Assembly: GCF_900107155.1 (NCBI RefSeq)
Contig: NZ_FNOX01000017.1
Span: 1-64,000, forward strand
Direction of reading: 5' to 3'
Length of the DNA: 64,000 nt
Source: Pseudomonas salomonii
GTDB taxonomy: Bacteria; Pseudomonadota; Gammaproteobacteria; Pseudomonadales; Pseudomonadaceae
A model generated the notes under the pieces. The model saw only the letters and a program-made list of their open reading frames with translations. It did no database searches and was not told the origin of the DNA. Shown one piece after another: positions 42,420 to 51,163 of the stretch (within the stretch, counting starts at the first letter, position 1; the number at the start of each line of letters is the position of its first letter). The translations under genes and the position numbers were made by a program.

Positions 42420-42835
42420 CCCAACTGACGCGGAATGCGGTAGAGATAGAACAGCACCAGCGTCGATAACGCCAGGAGGCACAGTGGCACTGCTTCCAGG
42501 CCGACAAATACGGCCAATGCGCCGATCCAGGCCGGCAGCGCGGCTACCAACAAAGCCGCACGCCGACGAGCCGCGAGGGTAATCCAGGCAGCCGGTTCTT
42601 CGGGTGTATCGAGCGCTTTGGAAGTGGCGATCAGTGCGTGTTTATAGCCATGAAAATAACGCAGGCTCAGAAACATCGAGGCCACGCCGGCAATAAAGAA
42701 CGGCATGGCCAACACGGGAAGCAGGGACTGGGCCTGACCAAACACCAGGTTGAGCACGAACAGCGGGAGCAATGCCAGGGCCAGGTACTGCCACCAGTTG
42801 AAGGACAGTCGCCGTTTTACCTGGCCGCGGGTCAC
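42416..42835 (-). CDS. Small inner-membrane protein of unknown function
   Basis: A 139-residue protein with about four hydrophobic helices (WWQYLALALLPLFVLNLVF, VLAMPFFIAGVASMFLSL, ALLVAALPAWIGALAVFVGL, LLALSTLVLFYLYRI). No domain is recognised. It overlaps ribA by 4 bases upstream and btuF by 4 bases downstream, so ribA, this gene and btuF are one transcript. Confidence 0.7.
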   Translation of the reverse strand: MTRGQVKRRLSFNWWQYLALALLPLFVLNLVFGQAQSLLPVLAMPFFIAGVASMFLSLRYFHGYKHALIATSKALDTPEEPAAWITLAARRRAALLVAALPAWIGALAVFVGLEAVPLCLLALSTLVLFYLYRIPRQLG

Positions 42836-43449
42836 GCGCGGTCGACCTCGCCCTGATGCTCGTTGCCCATCATGTGGTCGAGCTTGCTGGCTTTGGTGGC
42901 CAGGTAGAGTTTGTTGTGCGGGTTTTGCCCGGTGTGCAGCGGCACGCGCTCGGACACGGTGATGCCCATCTCGGTCAAGGCTTTGACCTTGCGCGGGTTA
43001 TTGGTCATCAAACGCAGGGATTTGACGCCCAAATGCTCGAGCATCGGCAGGCAGATTGCGTAGTCACGCTGGTCGGCGGCAAAGCCCAGGCGTTCGTTGG
43101 CTTCGACGGTGTCGGCGCCTCCGTCTTGCAGCTCGTAGGCGCGGATCTTGTTCATCAGGCCAATGCCGCGGCCTTCCTGACGCAAGTACAGCAGCACACC
43201 GCGGCCTTCACGGGCGATGGCGCGCATGGCCGCTTCCAGTTGTGAACCACAGTCGCAACGCTGGCTGAACAGGGCATCGCCGGTCAGGCACTCGGAATGT
43301 ACGCGGCCCAGCACCGGCGCGCCGTCGTCGATAGCCCCCAGGCTGAGCACAACGTGCTCGCGGCCGGTGGCTTCTTCGAGAAAGCCGTTCATGGTGAACG
43401 TGGCAAAGGGGGTAGGCAGCTTGGAAGCGGCGACGAAAACGACGGGCAC
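42832..43449 (-). CDS. ribA: GTP cyclohydrolase II
   Basis: Opens the GTP ring in the first step of riboflavin synthesis. The 205-residue protein carries the three zinc-binding cysteines in SECLTGDALFSQRCDCGSQLE near residues 52-68, then LRQEGRGIGLMNKIRAYELQ and LTNNP-type phosphate contacts (here RLMTNNPRKV). This intact enzyme complements the RibBA protein at 46.4 kb, whose own cyclohydrolase half lacks the cysteines. Confidence 0.96.
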   Translation of the reverse strand: MPVVFVAASKLPTPFATFTMNGFLEEATGREHVVLSLGAIDDGAPVLGRVHSECLTGDALFSQRCDCGSQLEAAMRAIAREGRGVLLYLRQEGRGIGLMNKIRAYELQDGGADTVEANERLGFAADQRDYAICLPMLEHLGVKSLRLMTNNPRKVKALTEMGITVSERVPLHTGQNPHNKLYLATKASKLDHMMGNEHQGEVDRA

Positions 43450-43577
43450 CGTGTGCTCCTGATTCAGATTTCACAGAGGGCGTCATTGTAACAGCAGGTT
43501 CCTACAGACGCTTAAGCTGAATTATCGCTGATAAAGATCAATAGGTTCGATTGGCCTTCGTCCTGGTTCTATGCAGG

Positions 43578-44303
43578 TCAGAACGGGTACGGCTGCTTCC
43601 AGTGCGCGAAAATCGGTTTCAGCTCGCCGCTCTTTACCAGTACAGCCATGCGATGGTCATACACGCCCATCAGCGCCCGCCCCCGGTCGGTGTCGGCAAA
43701 GCCGATGTAGAGCGGCAGTTCGGCTATATGAGTGAGCTTGAATTGCGCCGGGTCATCCGACTGGCTGAGCACGTATTTGGCTTCAGTGAGGGCATCAATA
43801 TAGAAGTCGGCGCGGCGGTGTTGCAGCATCGGCAGGATGCCACTGCGACGTTCTATCGGGTTGAAGCGGCGCACATTCGGCAGGTATTCCTCGTACTTGT
43901 AGCCGCGCACCCAGGCCAAGCGATAATTGCCCAGCGTCGCGATGCTCGGTGCCGGTGTGGCGGCCAGCCCGAGGGCGTAGATGTGGTCGGAATCGAAATT
44001 CCAGTGCGGGTAGAGCACGCCGCCGGCCTCATCGCGATAGGAACCGACCCAGCCATCCACCTCGCCACGCTGGGCCAGGCCGACCGAACGGGTATAGGGC
44101 ACGCTGCGGGTTTGCACGGTAATGCCCACTGGCTCGAAGACCTGCCGCAACACATCCCAAGCCAGGCCGCTGCCATCTTTGTTGGTGAAGTCGTTCCATT
44201 GCTCACTGGCCAGCATGATCTTGCCAGGTACAGGGGCTTCATCCGCCAGAACCTGCGGTGCAAGAGCGCACAACACGATCAGCAGCCAACGGCGCACACC
44301 CAT
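43578..44303 (-). CDS. Periplasmic solute-binding protein (SBP_bac_3 type)
   Basis: A 241-residue protein with a signal peptide (to VLADE) and the amino-acid-binding fold: SGLAWDVLRQVFEPVGITVQTRSVPYTRSVGLAQRGEVDGWVGSYRDE, and a central LAWVRGYKYEEYLP region. No permease or ATPase gene is adjacent, so it may be an orphan binding protein or a sensor-linked one. An AGGAGG site fixes the start at 44303. It occupies the place where pgpA is found in several relatives. Confidence 0.85.
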   Translation of the reverse strand: MGVRRWLLIVLCALAPQVLADEAPVPGKIMLASEQWNDFTNKDGSGLAWDVLRQVFEPVGITVQTRSVPYTRSVGLAQRGEVDGWVGSYRDEAGGVLYPHWNFDSDHIYALGLAATPAPSIATLGNYRLAWVRGYKYEEYLPNVRRFNPIERRSGILPMLQHRRADFYIDALTEAKYVLSQSDDPAQFKLTHIAELPLYIGFADTDRGRALMGVYDHRMAVLVKSGELKPIFAHWKQPYPF

Positions 44304-44358
44304 GGTGACAACCTCCTGCACGGGGGGAACCGTATAGAGGGTAGCGCAGGTCTGCCGC

Positions 44359-45324
44359 TTACGGCGTGTCGCGAAAATGCTGATAGCCGCGCACCGCTGG
44401 CGTGATGTCTTGCCCGGCGGCGTCGAGCAGCGTCACGCCCTGCCCGGCCTCGACCCGGCCGATTACGTGGACGGGCCAGCCGCCCGCCAACAACGGCGCC
44501 AGCTCGGCCGGTGGCAGGGTGAATGCCAACACATAGTCGTCGCCCCCGCTCAATGCCGCCACGCGAGCCTCGTCATCGCCGACAAACGCCAGCAACGCCT
44601 GGGATAACGGCAGCGTCTCACGCTCAATGACCAGGCTGACAGCCGATGCCTTGGCGATATGCCCACAATCGGCCAGCAGACCGTCGGAGATGTCCATCGC
44701 AGACGTGGCCTTACCCCGAAGCGCGAGGCCCAGCGCCAACTGCGGTTGCGGTGACCAGTAATGGGCGAGCAGCGGATCAGCGATGGCCGCGTCCGCCGTG
44801 CGTTGCCCCAATACCAGCGGCAAAGCACCGGCAGCGTTACCCAACTCCCCGCCCACACAGAGCAAGTCACCCGGCTGCGCACCGCTGCGAACCAATGCCT
44901 GCCCGGCCGGTACACGGCCAAACACGGTCAGGGTCAGGCTCAGCGGCCCGCGCGTGGTATCGCCGCCCACCAGGCCCACGCCGCAGCTTTGCGCCATGGT
45001 GTTCAAACCCTGGGCATAGCGTTGCAGCCAATCGGCATCGACGGTTGGCGTGGTGAGTGCAAGGGTAAAGGCCAGAGGGCGGGCGCCCATGGCGGCCAAG
45101 TCGCTGACTGCCACGGCCAACGAGCGCTGGCCGAGCAGGAACGGGTCGCAGGGGTCGGCAAAGTGCACGCCGGCCACCAGCGTATCGGTGGAGATTGCCA
45201 GTTGCTCCCCGGCGGGGAGCGCCAGCAGGGCGCAGTCGTCGCCGATCCCCAGGGCAATACCTTCACCGCCCTGCGCACAGGGCGCGGCGGCGAAGTAGTT
45301 GCGGATCAGCTCGAACTCACCCAT
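44359..45324 (-). CDS. thiL: Thiamine-monophosphate kinase
   Basis: Phosphorylates thiamine monophosphate to thiamine diphosphate, the cofactor of Dxs also encoded here. The 321 residues show the PurM-like ATP fold: GIGDDCALLALP near residue 26, DTLVAGVHF with the metal-binding Asp, SDLAAMGARPLAFTLAL, GGDTTRGPLSLT, and MDISDGLLADCGHIA near 210. It lies 16 bases after nusB. Confidence 0.96.
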   Translation of the reverse strand: MGEFELIRNYFAAAPCAQGGEGIALGIGDDCALLALPAGEQLAISTDTLVAGVHFADPCDPFLLGQRSLAVAVSDLAAMGARPLAFTLALTTPTVDADWLQRYAQGLNTMAQSCGVGLVGGDTTRGPLSLTLTVFGRVPAGQALVRSGAQPGDLLCVGGELGNAAGALPLVLGQRTADAAIADPLLAHYWSPQPQLALGLALRGKATSAMDISDGLLADCGHIAKASAVSLVIERETLPLSQALLAFVGDDEARVAALSGGDDYVLAFTLPPAELAPLLAGGWPVHVIGRVEAGQGVTLLDAAGQDITPAVRGYQHFRDTP

Positions 45325-45340
45325 TCGGGACTCAAGCGAC

Positions 45341-45841
45341 TTAGCGCTTGTGTTCCTTCACTTCGGCTTCACGCAGGCGCGGGGCCAGCTTGTCGAGCAC
45401 ACCGTTGACGAACTTGTGGCCGTCGGTCGAACCGTAGACTTTCGCCAGTTCGATACCTTCGTTGATCACCACGCGGTACGGTACGTCGACGCGCTTGAGC
45501 AGTTCCCAGGTGGACAGGCGCAACACAGCCAGTTCAACCGGGTCGAGCTCTTCGATGGTCAGGTCAAGGCACGGGGCCAGCGCGGTGTCGATCTCGGTCA
45601 GGTTGGCCGGAACACCGTGCAGGATGTCGTGGAAATAGCTCTGATCGGCGAAGGTAAAGTCGTTATCAACGCGAAATTGCGCTTCGATTTCGTTCAGCGA
45701 AGTACCCGCCATGTGGCGCTGGTACAGCGCCTGGGTGGCGAGCTGACGGGCAGCACGGCGTTTTTCGCTTTTCGAAGGCTTGCCGGCGTCGGCTGGACGT
45801 TCGTCGCGAGGGTTGAAACGATCGCTCTCGTCGGAAATCAC
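45341..45841 (-). CDS. nusB: Transcription antitermination factor NusB
   Basis: A 166-residue RNA-binding helical protein that joins NusA/E/G on boxA of rRNA leader transcripts. It has a charged N-terminal extension (DESDRFNPRDERPADAGKPSK) and then the core RRAARQLATQALYQRHMAGTSL, with PVELAVLRLSTWELLKRVDVPYRVVINEGIELAKVYGSTDGHKFVNGVLDKLA typical of NusB. Its start overlaps the ribH end by 4 bases. Confidence 0.96.
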   Translation of the reverse strand: MISDESDRFNPRDERPADAGKPSKSEKRRAARQLATQALYQRHMAGTSLNEIEAQFRVDNDFTFADQSYFHDILHGVPANLTEIDTALAPCLDLTIEELDPVELAVLRLSTWELLKRVDVPYRVVINEGIELAKVYGSTDGHKFVNGVLDKLAPRLREAEVKEHKR

Positions 45842-46314
45842 TTGGCCTCCAACTGCGACAGCAGGCTGACCATTTCCAGTGCGGACAGGGCAGCTTCTGC
45901 GCCCTTGTTACCGGCCTTGGTGCCGGAACGCTCAATGGCTTGCTCGATGGAGTCTACGGTCAGTACGCCGAAAGCGACTGGCACGCCGAACTCCATGGAC
46001 ACCTGGGCCAGGCCCTTGGTGCATTCGCCGGCCACGTATTCGAAGTGCGGAGTACCGCCACGAATGACCGCGCCCAGGGCGATGATCGCCGCGTATTCAC
46101 CCTGCTGCGCAACTTTTTGCGCAACCAGTGGAATTTCGAAGGCGCCAGGGGCGCGGATGATAGTGATGTCGCTCTCGCTCACACCGTGGCGAACCAGGGC
46201 ATCCACGGCACCGCTTACCAGGCTTTCAACCACGAAGCTGTTGAAGCGGCCAACCACCAGGGCATAGCGGCCTTTGGGGGCGATGAAGGTACCTTCGATG
46301 GTCTTCAGGGTCAT
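45838..46314 (-). CDS. ribH: 6,7-dimethyl-8-ribityllumazine synthase
   Basis: Penultimate enzyme of riboflavin synthesis, joining the pyrimidine and 3,4-dihydroxybutanone phosphate. The 158 residues include the substrate-binding RFNSFVVESLVSGAVDAL, RAPGAFEIPLVAQKVAQ and the catalytic-His region GAVIRGGTPHFEYVAGECTKGLA. Full length. It lies upstream of nusB and thiL in the usual rib-nus order. Confidence 0.96.
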   Translation of the reverse strand: MTLKTIEGTFIAPKGRYALVVGRFNSFVVESLVSGAVDALVRHGVSESDITIIRAPGAFEIPLVAQKVAQQGEYAAIIALGAVIRGGTPHFEYVAGECTKGLAQVSMEFGVPVAFGVLTVDSIEQAIERSGTKAGNKGAEAALSALEMVSLLSQLEAK

Positions 46315-46402
46315 TCGACAAATCTCTTAAAGAGCCGGGACGCGAAAAGTGCGTCCCTCAGTGATGATTTAACCGCGAACAAGGGGCAGAAAACGCCGGC
46401 CT

Positions 46403-47494
46403 TTATTCGGAGGGCACGTATTCTACAACTTCCAGGTCGAATCCGGATATCGCATTAAATTTCATCGGTGCGCTCATCAGGCGCATTTTGCGCACACCGA
46501 GGTCACGCAGGATCTGTGAACCGGCACCGACGATGCTGTAGGTGGTCGGTGTTTTGACCTGGGTGTGCTCGGCGGTTTCACGAATATGCGCGAGCAATAC
46601 GTCGCCATCCACCGGGTTGCCGAGCAACAGCACCACACCACTGCCAGCCTCGGAAACCGCGGCCATGGCGGCGCGCAGGCTCCAGCGGCCCGGCTGCTTG
46701 ACCATCAGCAGGTCGCGCAGCGGGTCCATGTTGTGCACACGCACCAGGGTCGGTTCTTCGGCGCAAATGGAGCCCAGAGTCAGGGCCATGTGCACGTCGC
46801 CTTCCACGGAATCACGGTAGGTCACCAAATTGAATTGGCCCAGTTCGCTGTCCAGCGGCTGCTCGGCAATCCGCTGAACGGTACGTTCGTGGATCATGCG
46901 GTAGTGAATCAGGTCGGCAATGGTGCCGATCTTGAGGCCGTGTTCGGCCGCAAACGCCTCGAGTTCGGTGCGACGGGCCATGGTGCCGTCGTCGTTCATG
47001 ACTTCGCAGATCACGCCGCTCGGTTCAAAACCGGCCATGCGCGCCAGGTCGCAGGCGGCTTCGGTGTGGCCGGCACGAGCGAGGGTGCCGCCCGGTTGGG
47101 CCATCAGCGGGAAAATGTGGCCGGGGCTCACAATGTCTTCGGCCTTGGCGTCTTTGGCCGCAGCGGCTTGCACGGTGCGGGCACGGTCGGCGGCGGAAAT
47201 GCCGGTGGTGACGCCGGTGGTCGCTTCAATCGATACGGTGAACTTGGTGCCGAAACCCGAGCCATTGCGCGGCGCCATCAACGGCAGCTTGAGCAGCTCG
47301 CAGCGCTCGCGGCTCATGGGCATGCAGATCAGCCCACGGGCGTGCTTGGCCATAAAGTTGACGTGCTCGGGCTTGCACGCCTCGGCGGCCATGATGATAT
47401 CGCCTTCGTTCTCGCGATCTTCGTCATCCATCAGGATGACCATCTTGCCTTGGCGGATGTCTTCAACCAGTTCTTCGATGCTATTGAGCGCCAC
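46403..47494 (-). CDS. ribBA: 3,4-dihydroxy-2-butanone-4-phosphate synthase with degenerate GTP cyclohydrolase II domain
   Basis: A 363-residue two-domain protein. Residues 1-200 are the DHBP synthase, with the acidic loop MDDEDRENEGDIIMAAE and HTEAACDLARMAG both intact, making the four-carbon unit for lumazine. The C-terminal half has a cyclohydrolase II fold, but the zinc-binding SECLTGD/CDCG cysteines are replaced (MALTLGSICAEEPTLVRVH), so it is not expected to open GTP. This half-dead form is common in Pseudomonas; RibA at 42.8 kb supplies the activity. Confidence 0.94.
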   Translation of the reverse strand: MALNSIEELVEDIRQGKMVILMDDEDRENEGDIIMAAEACKPEHVNFMAKHARGLICMPMSRERCELLKLPLMAPRNGSGFGTKFTVSIEATTGVTTGISAADRARTVQAAAAKDAKAEDIVSPGHIFPLMAQPGGTLARAGHTEAACDLARMAGFEPSGVICEVMNDDGTMARRTELEAFAAEHGLKIGTIADLIHYRMIHERTVQRIAEQPLDSELGQFNLVTYRDSVEGDVHMALTLGSICAEEPTLVRVHNMDPLRDLLMVKQPGRWSLRAAMAAVSEAGSGVVLLLGNPVDGDVLLAHIRETAEHTQVKTPTTYSIVGAGSQILRDLGVRKMRLMSAPMKFNAISGFDLEVVEYVPSE

Positions 47495-47509
47495 GCGGCA
47501 CCCCCTTGG

Positions 47510-48172
47510 TCAGGATTTCAGGTAGCCGTTAGCGGCCAGAAAACTTTCAGTGATGTTCCCGGATGCTGGCTCTGCGGCCTTATCGCCCATCAGCAGGCGC
47601 TCCAGGTAACGGGCAAGCAAGTCGACTTCCAGGTTCACCCGGCGACCTGGCTGGTAGGACGCCATGATGGTTTCGCTCAGGGTGTGCGGGATGATGGTCA
47701 GTTCGAATTCGGCGCCATTCACGGCGTTCACGGTCAGGCTGGTGCCGTCGACGGTGATCGAGCCTTTGTGGGCGATGTACTTGGCCAGCTCTTTCGGTGC
47801 GCGGATACGGAATTCCACGGCGCGCGCGTTTTCGCTGCGTGCAACCACCTCGCCGACGCCGTCGACGTGGCCGCTGACCAGATGGCCGCCCAAGCGGGTG
47901 GTCGGGGTCAGGGCTTTTTCCAGGTTGACCGGGCTGCCGGCCTTGAGGTCATTCATCGCGGTGCAGTCCAGGGTTTCCCGGCTGACGTCGGCGGCAAAGC
48001 CGTTACCCGGCAACTCGATGACGGTCAGGCACACGCCGCTGACGGCGATGCTGTCGCCCAGTTTGACGTCGCCGAGGTCGAGCTTGCCGGTTTCAACCAG
48101 CAGGCGCACGTCGCCGCCCTTTGGGGTCATGGCGCGGATGCTGCCGATGGATTCGATAATGCCGGTGAACAT
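47510..48172 (-). CDS. ribE: Riboflavin synthase
   Basis: Dismutates two lumazine molecules into riboflavin. The 220-residue protein shows the internal duplication of the family: MFTGIIESIGSI with LGDSIAVSGVCLTV in the first barrel, and GHLVSGHVDGVGEVV with GSITVDGTSLTVNAV in the second. A short C-terminal extension (NITESFLAANGYLKS) follows. It lies between ribD and ribBA on the same strand. Confidence 0.96.
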   Translation of the reverse strand: MFTGIIESIGSIRAMTPKGGDVRLLVETGKLDLGDVKLGDSIAVSGVCLTVIELPGNGFAADVSRETLDCTAMNDLKAGSPVNLEKALTPTTRLGGHLVSGHVDGVGEVVARSENARAVEFRIRAPKELAKYIAHKGSITVDGTSLTVNAVNGAEFELTIIPHTLSETIMASYQPGRRVNLEVDLLARYLERLLMGDKAAEPASGNITESFLAANGYLKS

Positions 48173-48219
48173 GGCCTTCTCCTGGAAAACGGTGCGGACG
48201 CTTGAGCGCCCGGTCGGAA

Positions 48220-49356
48220 TTATACGCTCGCTGGTGGTAGCGGGATGGCAGTGACTCGCCAGTCGTCGCCTACAGCGCGCATTTCAGTGATCTTGAGTTG
48301 GGGGGCATCGGCCAGTTTCTCAAGCGGCCAGTCCAGCAAAGGCCGGGCGGCGGAGCCCAGGAACTTGCCGGCGACGAAAATCACGTATTCGTCGACCAGG
48401 CCTTGCTGGGCAAACGCGCCCGCCAGGCTTGGGCCGGCCTCTACCAGCACGTCATTCACGCCGCGGGCGGCCAGCGCCACCAGCGCCGAACGCAGGTCGA
48501 CCTGCCCTTCAACGCCCGGTACCACCAGGCATTCCGGGCCACGGGGGAACTGGTTTTCCGGGGTGACGCAGGTGATGACCAGCGCCGGGCCCGCCTTGAA
48601 GAACGGTGCGTTGAGCGGCACCCGCAGGCGGCCGTCGATCAGCACGCGCAATGGCGGGCGCGACATGGCCAGAGCGGTGGTTTCTGCGTCCAGCCCAAGC
48701 TCAGCGGCGCGCACAGTAAGGCGCGCACCGTCAGCCAGCACGGTGTCGGCGCCGGTCAGCACCACACTGGCCTCGGCACGCAGGCGCTGCACGGCGGCGC
48801 GGGCAGCAGGCCCGGTGATCCATTGGCTTTCGCCGCTGGCCATCGCGGTACGGCCGTCCAGGCTCATCGCCAGCTTGACCCGCACAAACGGCAGGCCGCG
48901 TTCCATACGTTTGAGGAAGCCGGGGTTCAGCGCGCGCGCTTGTTGTTCCAGCACGCCGCTGTGGGTTTCGATGCCGGCTTGAGCCAAACGCTGCAGGCCG
49001 CGCCCGGCGACTTCCGGGTTCGGGTCCTGCATCCCGGCCACCACGCGCGCCACACCGGCGGTCACCAGCGCATCGGCGCAGGGCGGCGTACGCCCATGGT
49101 GGCTGCACGGTTCGAGGGTCACGTACACCGTGGCGCCACGGGCCTTGTCGCCGGCGGCGCGCAGGGCGTTCGGCTCGGCATGGGGCTCGCCGGTGCGCTC
49201 GTGCCAGCCTTCGCCGACAATCTGCCCATCCCGCACAATCACGCAGCCCACCCGTGGGTTGGGGTGCGTGGTGTACAGGCCTTTGCGCGCCAGTTCGAGG
49301 GCGCGGGCCATGTAATGGGCGTCGAGGACGGCTTGTTCGGCAGACGGAGGGTTCAT
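48220..49356 (-). CDS. ribD: Bifunctional riboflavin-specific deaminase/reductase
   Basis: Carries out the second and third steps of the riboflavin pathway. The N-terminal deaminase has the zinc motifs HAEPNALRAAGD and PCSHHGRTPPCADAL. The C-terminal reductase has KLAMSLDGRTAMASGESQWITG and LVEAGPSLAGAFAQQGLVDE. 378 residues, full length. The start overlaps the nrdR stop (ATGA), so nrdR leads this transcript. Confidence 0.96.
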   Translation of the reverse strand: MNPPSAEQAVLDAHYMARALELARKGLYTTHPNPRVGCVIVRDGQIVGEGWHERTGEPHAEPNALRAAGDKARGATVYVTLEPCSHHGRTPPCADALVTAGVARVVAGMQDPNPEVAGRGLQRLAQAGIETHSGVLEQQARALNPGFLKRMERGLPFVRVKLAMSLDGRTAMASGESQWITGPAARAAVQRLRAEASVVLTGADTVLADGARLTVRAAELGLDAETTALAMSRPPLRVLIDGRLRVPLNAPFFKAGPALVITCVTPENQFPRGPECLVVPGVEGQVDLRSALVALAARGVNDVLVEAGPSLAGAFAQQGLVDEYVIFVAGKFLGSAARPLLDWPLEKLADAPQLKITEMRAVGDDWRVTAIPLPPASV

Positions 49357-49823
49357 TCTTTGGCAGGCTCACGGGCCAGGCGGTCGATTTCTTCGCGGAA
49401 CTCATTGAGGTCCTGGAAGCGTCGATACACCGAGGCGAAACGGATATAGGCGACTTCGTCGAGCTTTTGCAGCTCGCCCATCACCAGTTCTCCAACCACC
49501 AGGCTCTTGACCTCGCGCTCGCCGGTGGCGCGCAGCTTGTGCTTGATATGCACCAGCGCCGCCTCCAGCCGCTCGACACTCACCGGGCGTTTTTCCAGGG
49601 CACGCTGCATACCGGCGCGCAGTTTTTCTTCGTCGAAAGGCTGGCGGCTGCCGTCGGACTTGATCAGACGTGGCAATACCAGTTCGGCGGTTTCGAAGGT
49701 GGTGAAACGTTCACCGCAGCCAGAGGCCAGGCATTCGCGCCGGCGGCGTACTTGATCGCCCTCGGCGACCAGACGCGAGTCAATGACCTTGGTGTCGTTG
49801 GCACCGCAGAAGGGACAGTGCAT
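49353..49823 (-). CDS. nrdR: Ribonucleotide reductase regulator NrdR with an altered zinc ribbon
   Basis: A repressor of nrd genes with an N-terminal zinc ribbon and an ATP-cone (PRLIKSDGSRQPFDEEKLRAGMQRALEKRPV). The first knuckle CPFC is normal. The second reads CLASGC, where relatives have CLAC (CxxC), because of a six-base near-duplication (CTGGCC TCTGGC). The protein is therefore two residues longer than the ~154 usual in Pseudomonas. Whether zinc is still held is uncertain. The start at 49823 (MHCPFCGAND) is the family start. Confidence 0.93.
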   Translation of the reverse strand: MHCPFCGANDTKVIDSRLVAEGDQVRRRRECLASGCGERFTTFETAELVLPRLIKSDGSRQPFDEEKLRAGMQRALEKRPVSVERLEAALVHIKHKLRATGEREVKSLVVGELVMGELQKLDEVAYIRFASVYRRFQDLNEFREEIDRLAREPAKE

Positions 49824-49963
49824 GGTTGGCAGGCAACAAAAAATGGGAGGGCCATGGTAGCGCATCCCCGTGGCAAGACAAGCCATAGCCTTTACGGTAT
49901 ATAGGCTGACTATTATGTTTCATATTTTTTAAGCCACGGATTTTGCCCTTTCTGGAGCCGTAC

Positions 49964-50419
49964 ATGCAGTTACGACCACTTGTTTTACTCGCCCTGTTCA
50001 GTGTTCTGGTCGCCTGCAGCAGCGAAGCCCCGAAACCATCGACACCGCAACCGACGCCCGTTCAAGAGAAAAAAGTGCCGGGCATTGAAGACCTCGGCCC
50101 TTTGCCGGCTTACCAGCGTGAAATCAACGGCACCCTGAATGGCGTGCCGGCCAACGCCGAAGTCGAACTGGCCCTGTTGGTGATCGATGAACGTAACCGC
50201 CCGCAACAATTGCTCGCCAGCAGCGTACTCACCGGCAACGGCAAGCCCATGGCCTTCCGCTTGCGTTTCAACCCGGAAGCCTTCCCGGTGGGTGCACGGG
50301 TTGAACTGCGCGGTCGCGCCAGCCAGTCCGGCCAGTTGATCCTGCACCTGCCCGCGGTGCGCATCACCCAGGCGATCACCCAGACCACCGGCCCGCTGCA
50401 ACTCGTCCGGGCACCATGA
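49964..50419 (+). CDS. YbaY-type lipoprotein
   Basis: A 151-residue lipoprotein with signal LLALFSVLVAC (lipobox VLVAC), a Pro/Thr-rich linker, and a beta-rich domain (EINGTLNGVPANAEVELALLVIDERNRPQQLLASSVLTGNGKPMAFRLRFNPEAFPVGARVELRGR) typical of the YbaY (DUF4809-like, type III secretion lipoprotein-related) group. A GGAG site fixes the ATG at 49964. Its stop overlaps the methyltransferase start by 4 bases. Confidence 0.78.
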   Translation: MQLRPLVLLALFSVLVACSSEAPKPSTPQPTPVQEKKVPGIEDLGPLPAYQREINGTLNGVPANAEVELALLVIDERNRPQQLLASSVLTGNGKPMAFRLRFNPEAFPVGARVELRGRASQSGQLILHLPAVRITQAITQTTGPLQLVRAP

Positions 50420-51069
50420 CGCCACCGCTGGGCCTGCAACGCGCCCTGAGCGAACTGATCGGCGACGCGCACCTGGTGCCCTGCCCGCTGCCGGGCACCG
50501 CGCTGTCGTTGTGGCTGCTGGATGCGGACAACATGGACCGTGCCTTCAGCCAGGAAGAGACCCGGCGCATCCTGCATGAACCACCGTACTGGAGTTTTTG
50601 CTGGGCCAGCGGTTTGGCACTGGCACGCTACCTGGCGGCGAATCCCGAGTGGGTGGCGGGCAAACGCGTGCTGGATTTTGGCGCCGGTTCCGGCGTGGCC
50701 GGCATCGCGGCGGTTAAAGCCGGCGCGCTGGAAGTGGTGGCCTGCGACCTCGACCCGCTGGCCCTGGCCGCTTGCCGGGCAAATGCGGAACTCAATGGTG
50801 TGGAGCTGGGTTACTCAGCCGACTTTTTCGCCGAGGCCGACCGCTTCGACCTCATCCTGGTGGCCGACGTACTCTACGACCGCGCCAACCTGCCGCTGCT
50901 CGACCACTTCCTGGCACGCGGCCGCGAAGCGCTGGTGGCCGACTCACGGGTGCGTGACTTCCAGCACCCGGCTTATCAGCGCCTGGGCATCCTCGATGCG
51001 CTGACCCTGCCGGACCTGGCCGAGCCTTGGGAGTTTCGCAAGGTGAGCCTGTACCATTCGCGGCGTTAA
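50416..51069 (+). CDS. Class I SAM-dependent methyltransferase (PrmA/ETFB-lysine type)
   Basis: A 217-residue protein with the SAM motif VLDFGAGSGVAGIAAVKAG near residue 88, the acidic CDLDPLALAACRAN, and DLILVADVLYDRANLPLLDHF. A WSFCWASGLALARYL segment before motif I is typical of METTL/ETFB-KMT protein-lysine methyltransferases. The substrate is not known. Translationally coupled to the YbaY-like lipoprotein gene. Confidence 0.85.
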   Translation: MTPPLGLQRALSELIGDAHLVPCPLPGTALSLWLLDADNMDRAFSQEETRRILHEPPYWSFCWASGLALARYLAANPEWVAGKRVLDFGAGSGVAGIAAVKAGALEVVACDLDPLALAACRANAELNGVELGYSADFFAEADRFDLILVADVLYDRANLPLLDHFLARGREALVADSRVRDFQHPAYQRLGILDALTLPDLAEPWEFRKVSLYHSRR

Positions 51070-51134
51070 GGCTCAGCGTTACAAATTTTCAGCAATAGAT
51101 CGACTAAGACAGAGCGCGACAGGCCATGGAGAAT

Positions 51135-51163
51135 ATTGTCCCTTCACACACGCCGTGGACAAT
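51135..51163. promoter_or_regulatory. Inverted repeat upstream of the candidate Abi-associated RNA
   Basis: ATTGTCC and GGACAAT, 7-bp arms, with a 15-base spacer. It lies at the probable 5' edge of the non-coding RNA region and may be an operator or the first RNA stem. Confidence 0.45.

Noticed and set aside
46315..46402. FMN riboswitch upstream of the rib genes
   Set aside because: None of the gaps between rib genes is long enough or carries the RFN-element conserved stretches.
46565..48205. 546-codon open frame on the plus strand opposite ribBA and ribE
   Set aside because: Spans two genuine rib genes in a complementary frame; composition is non-protein-like.
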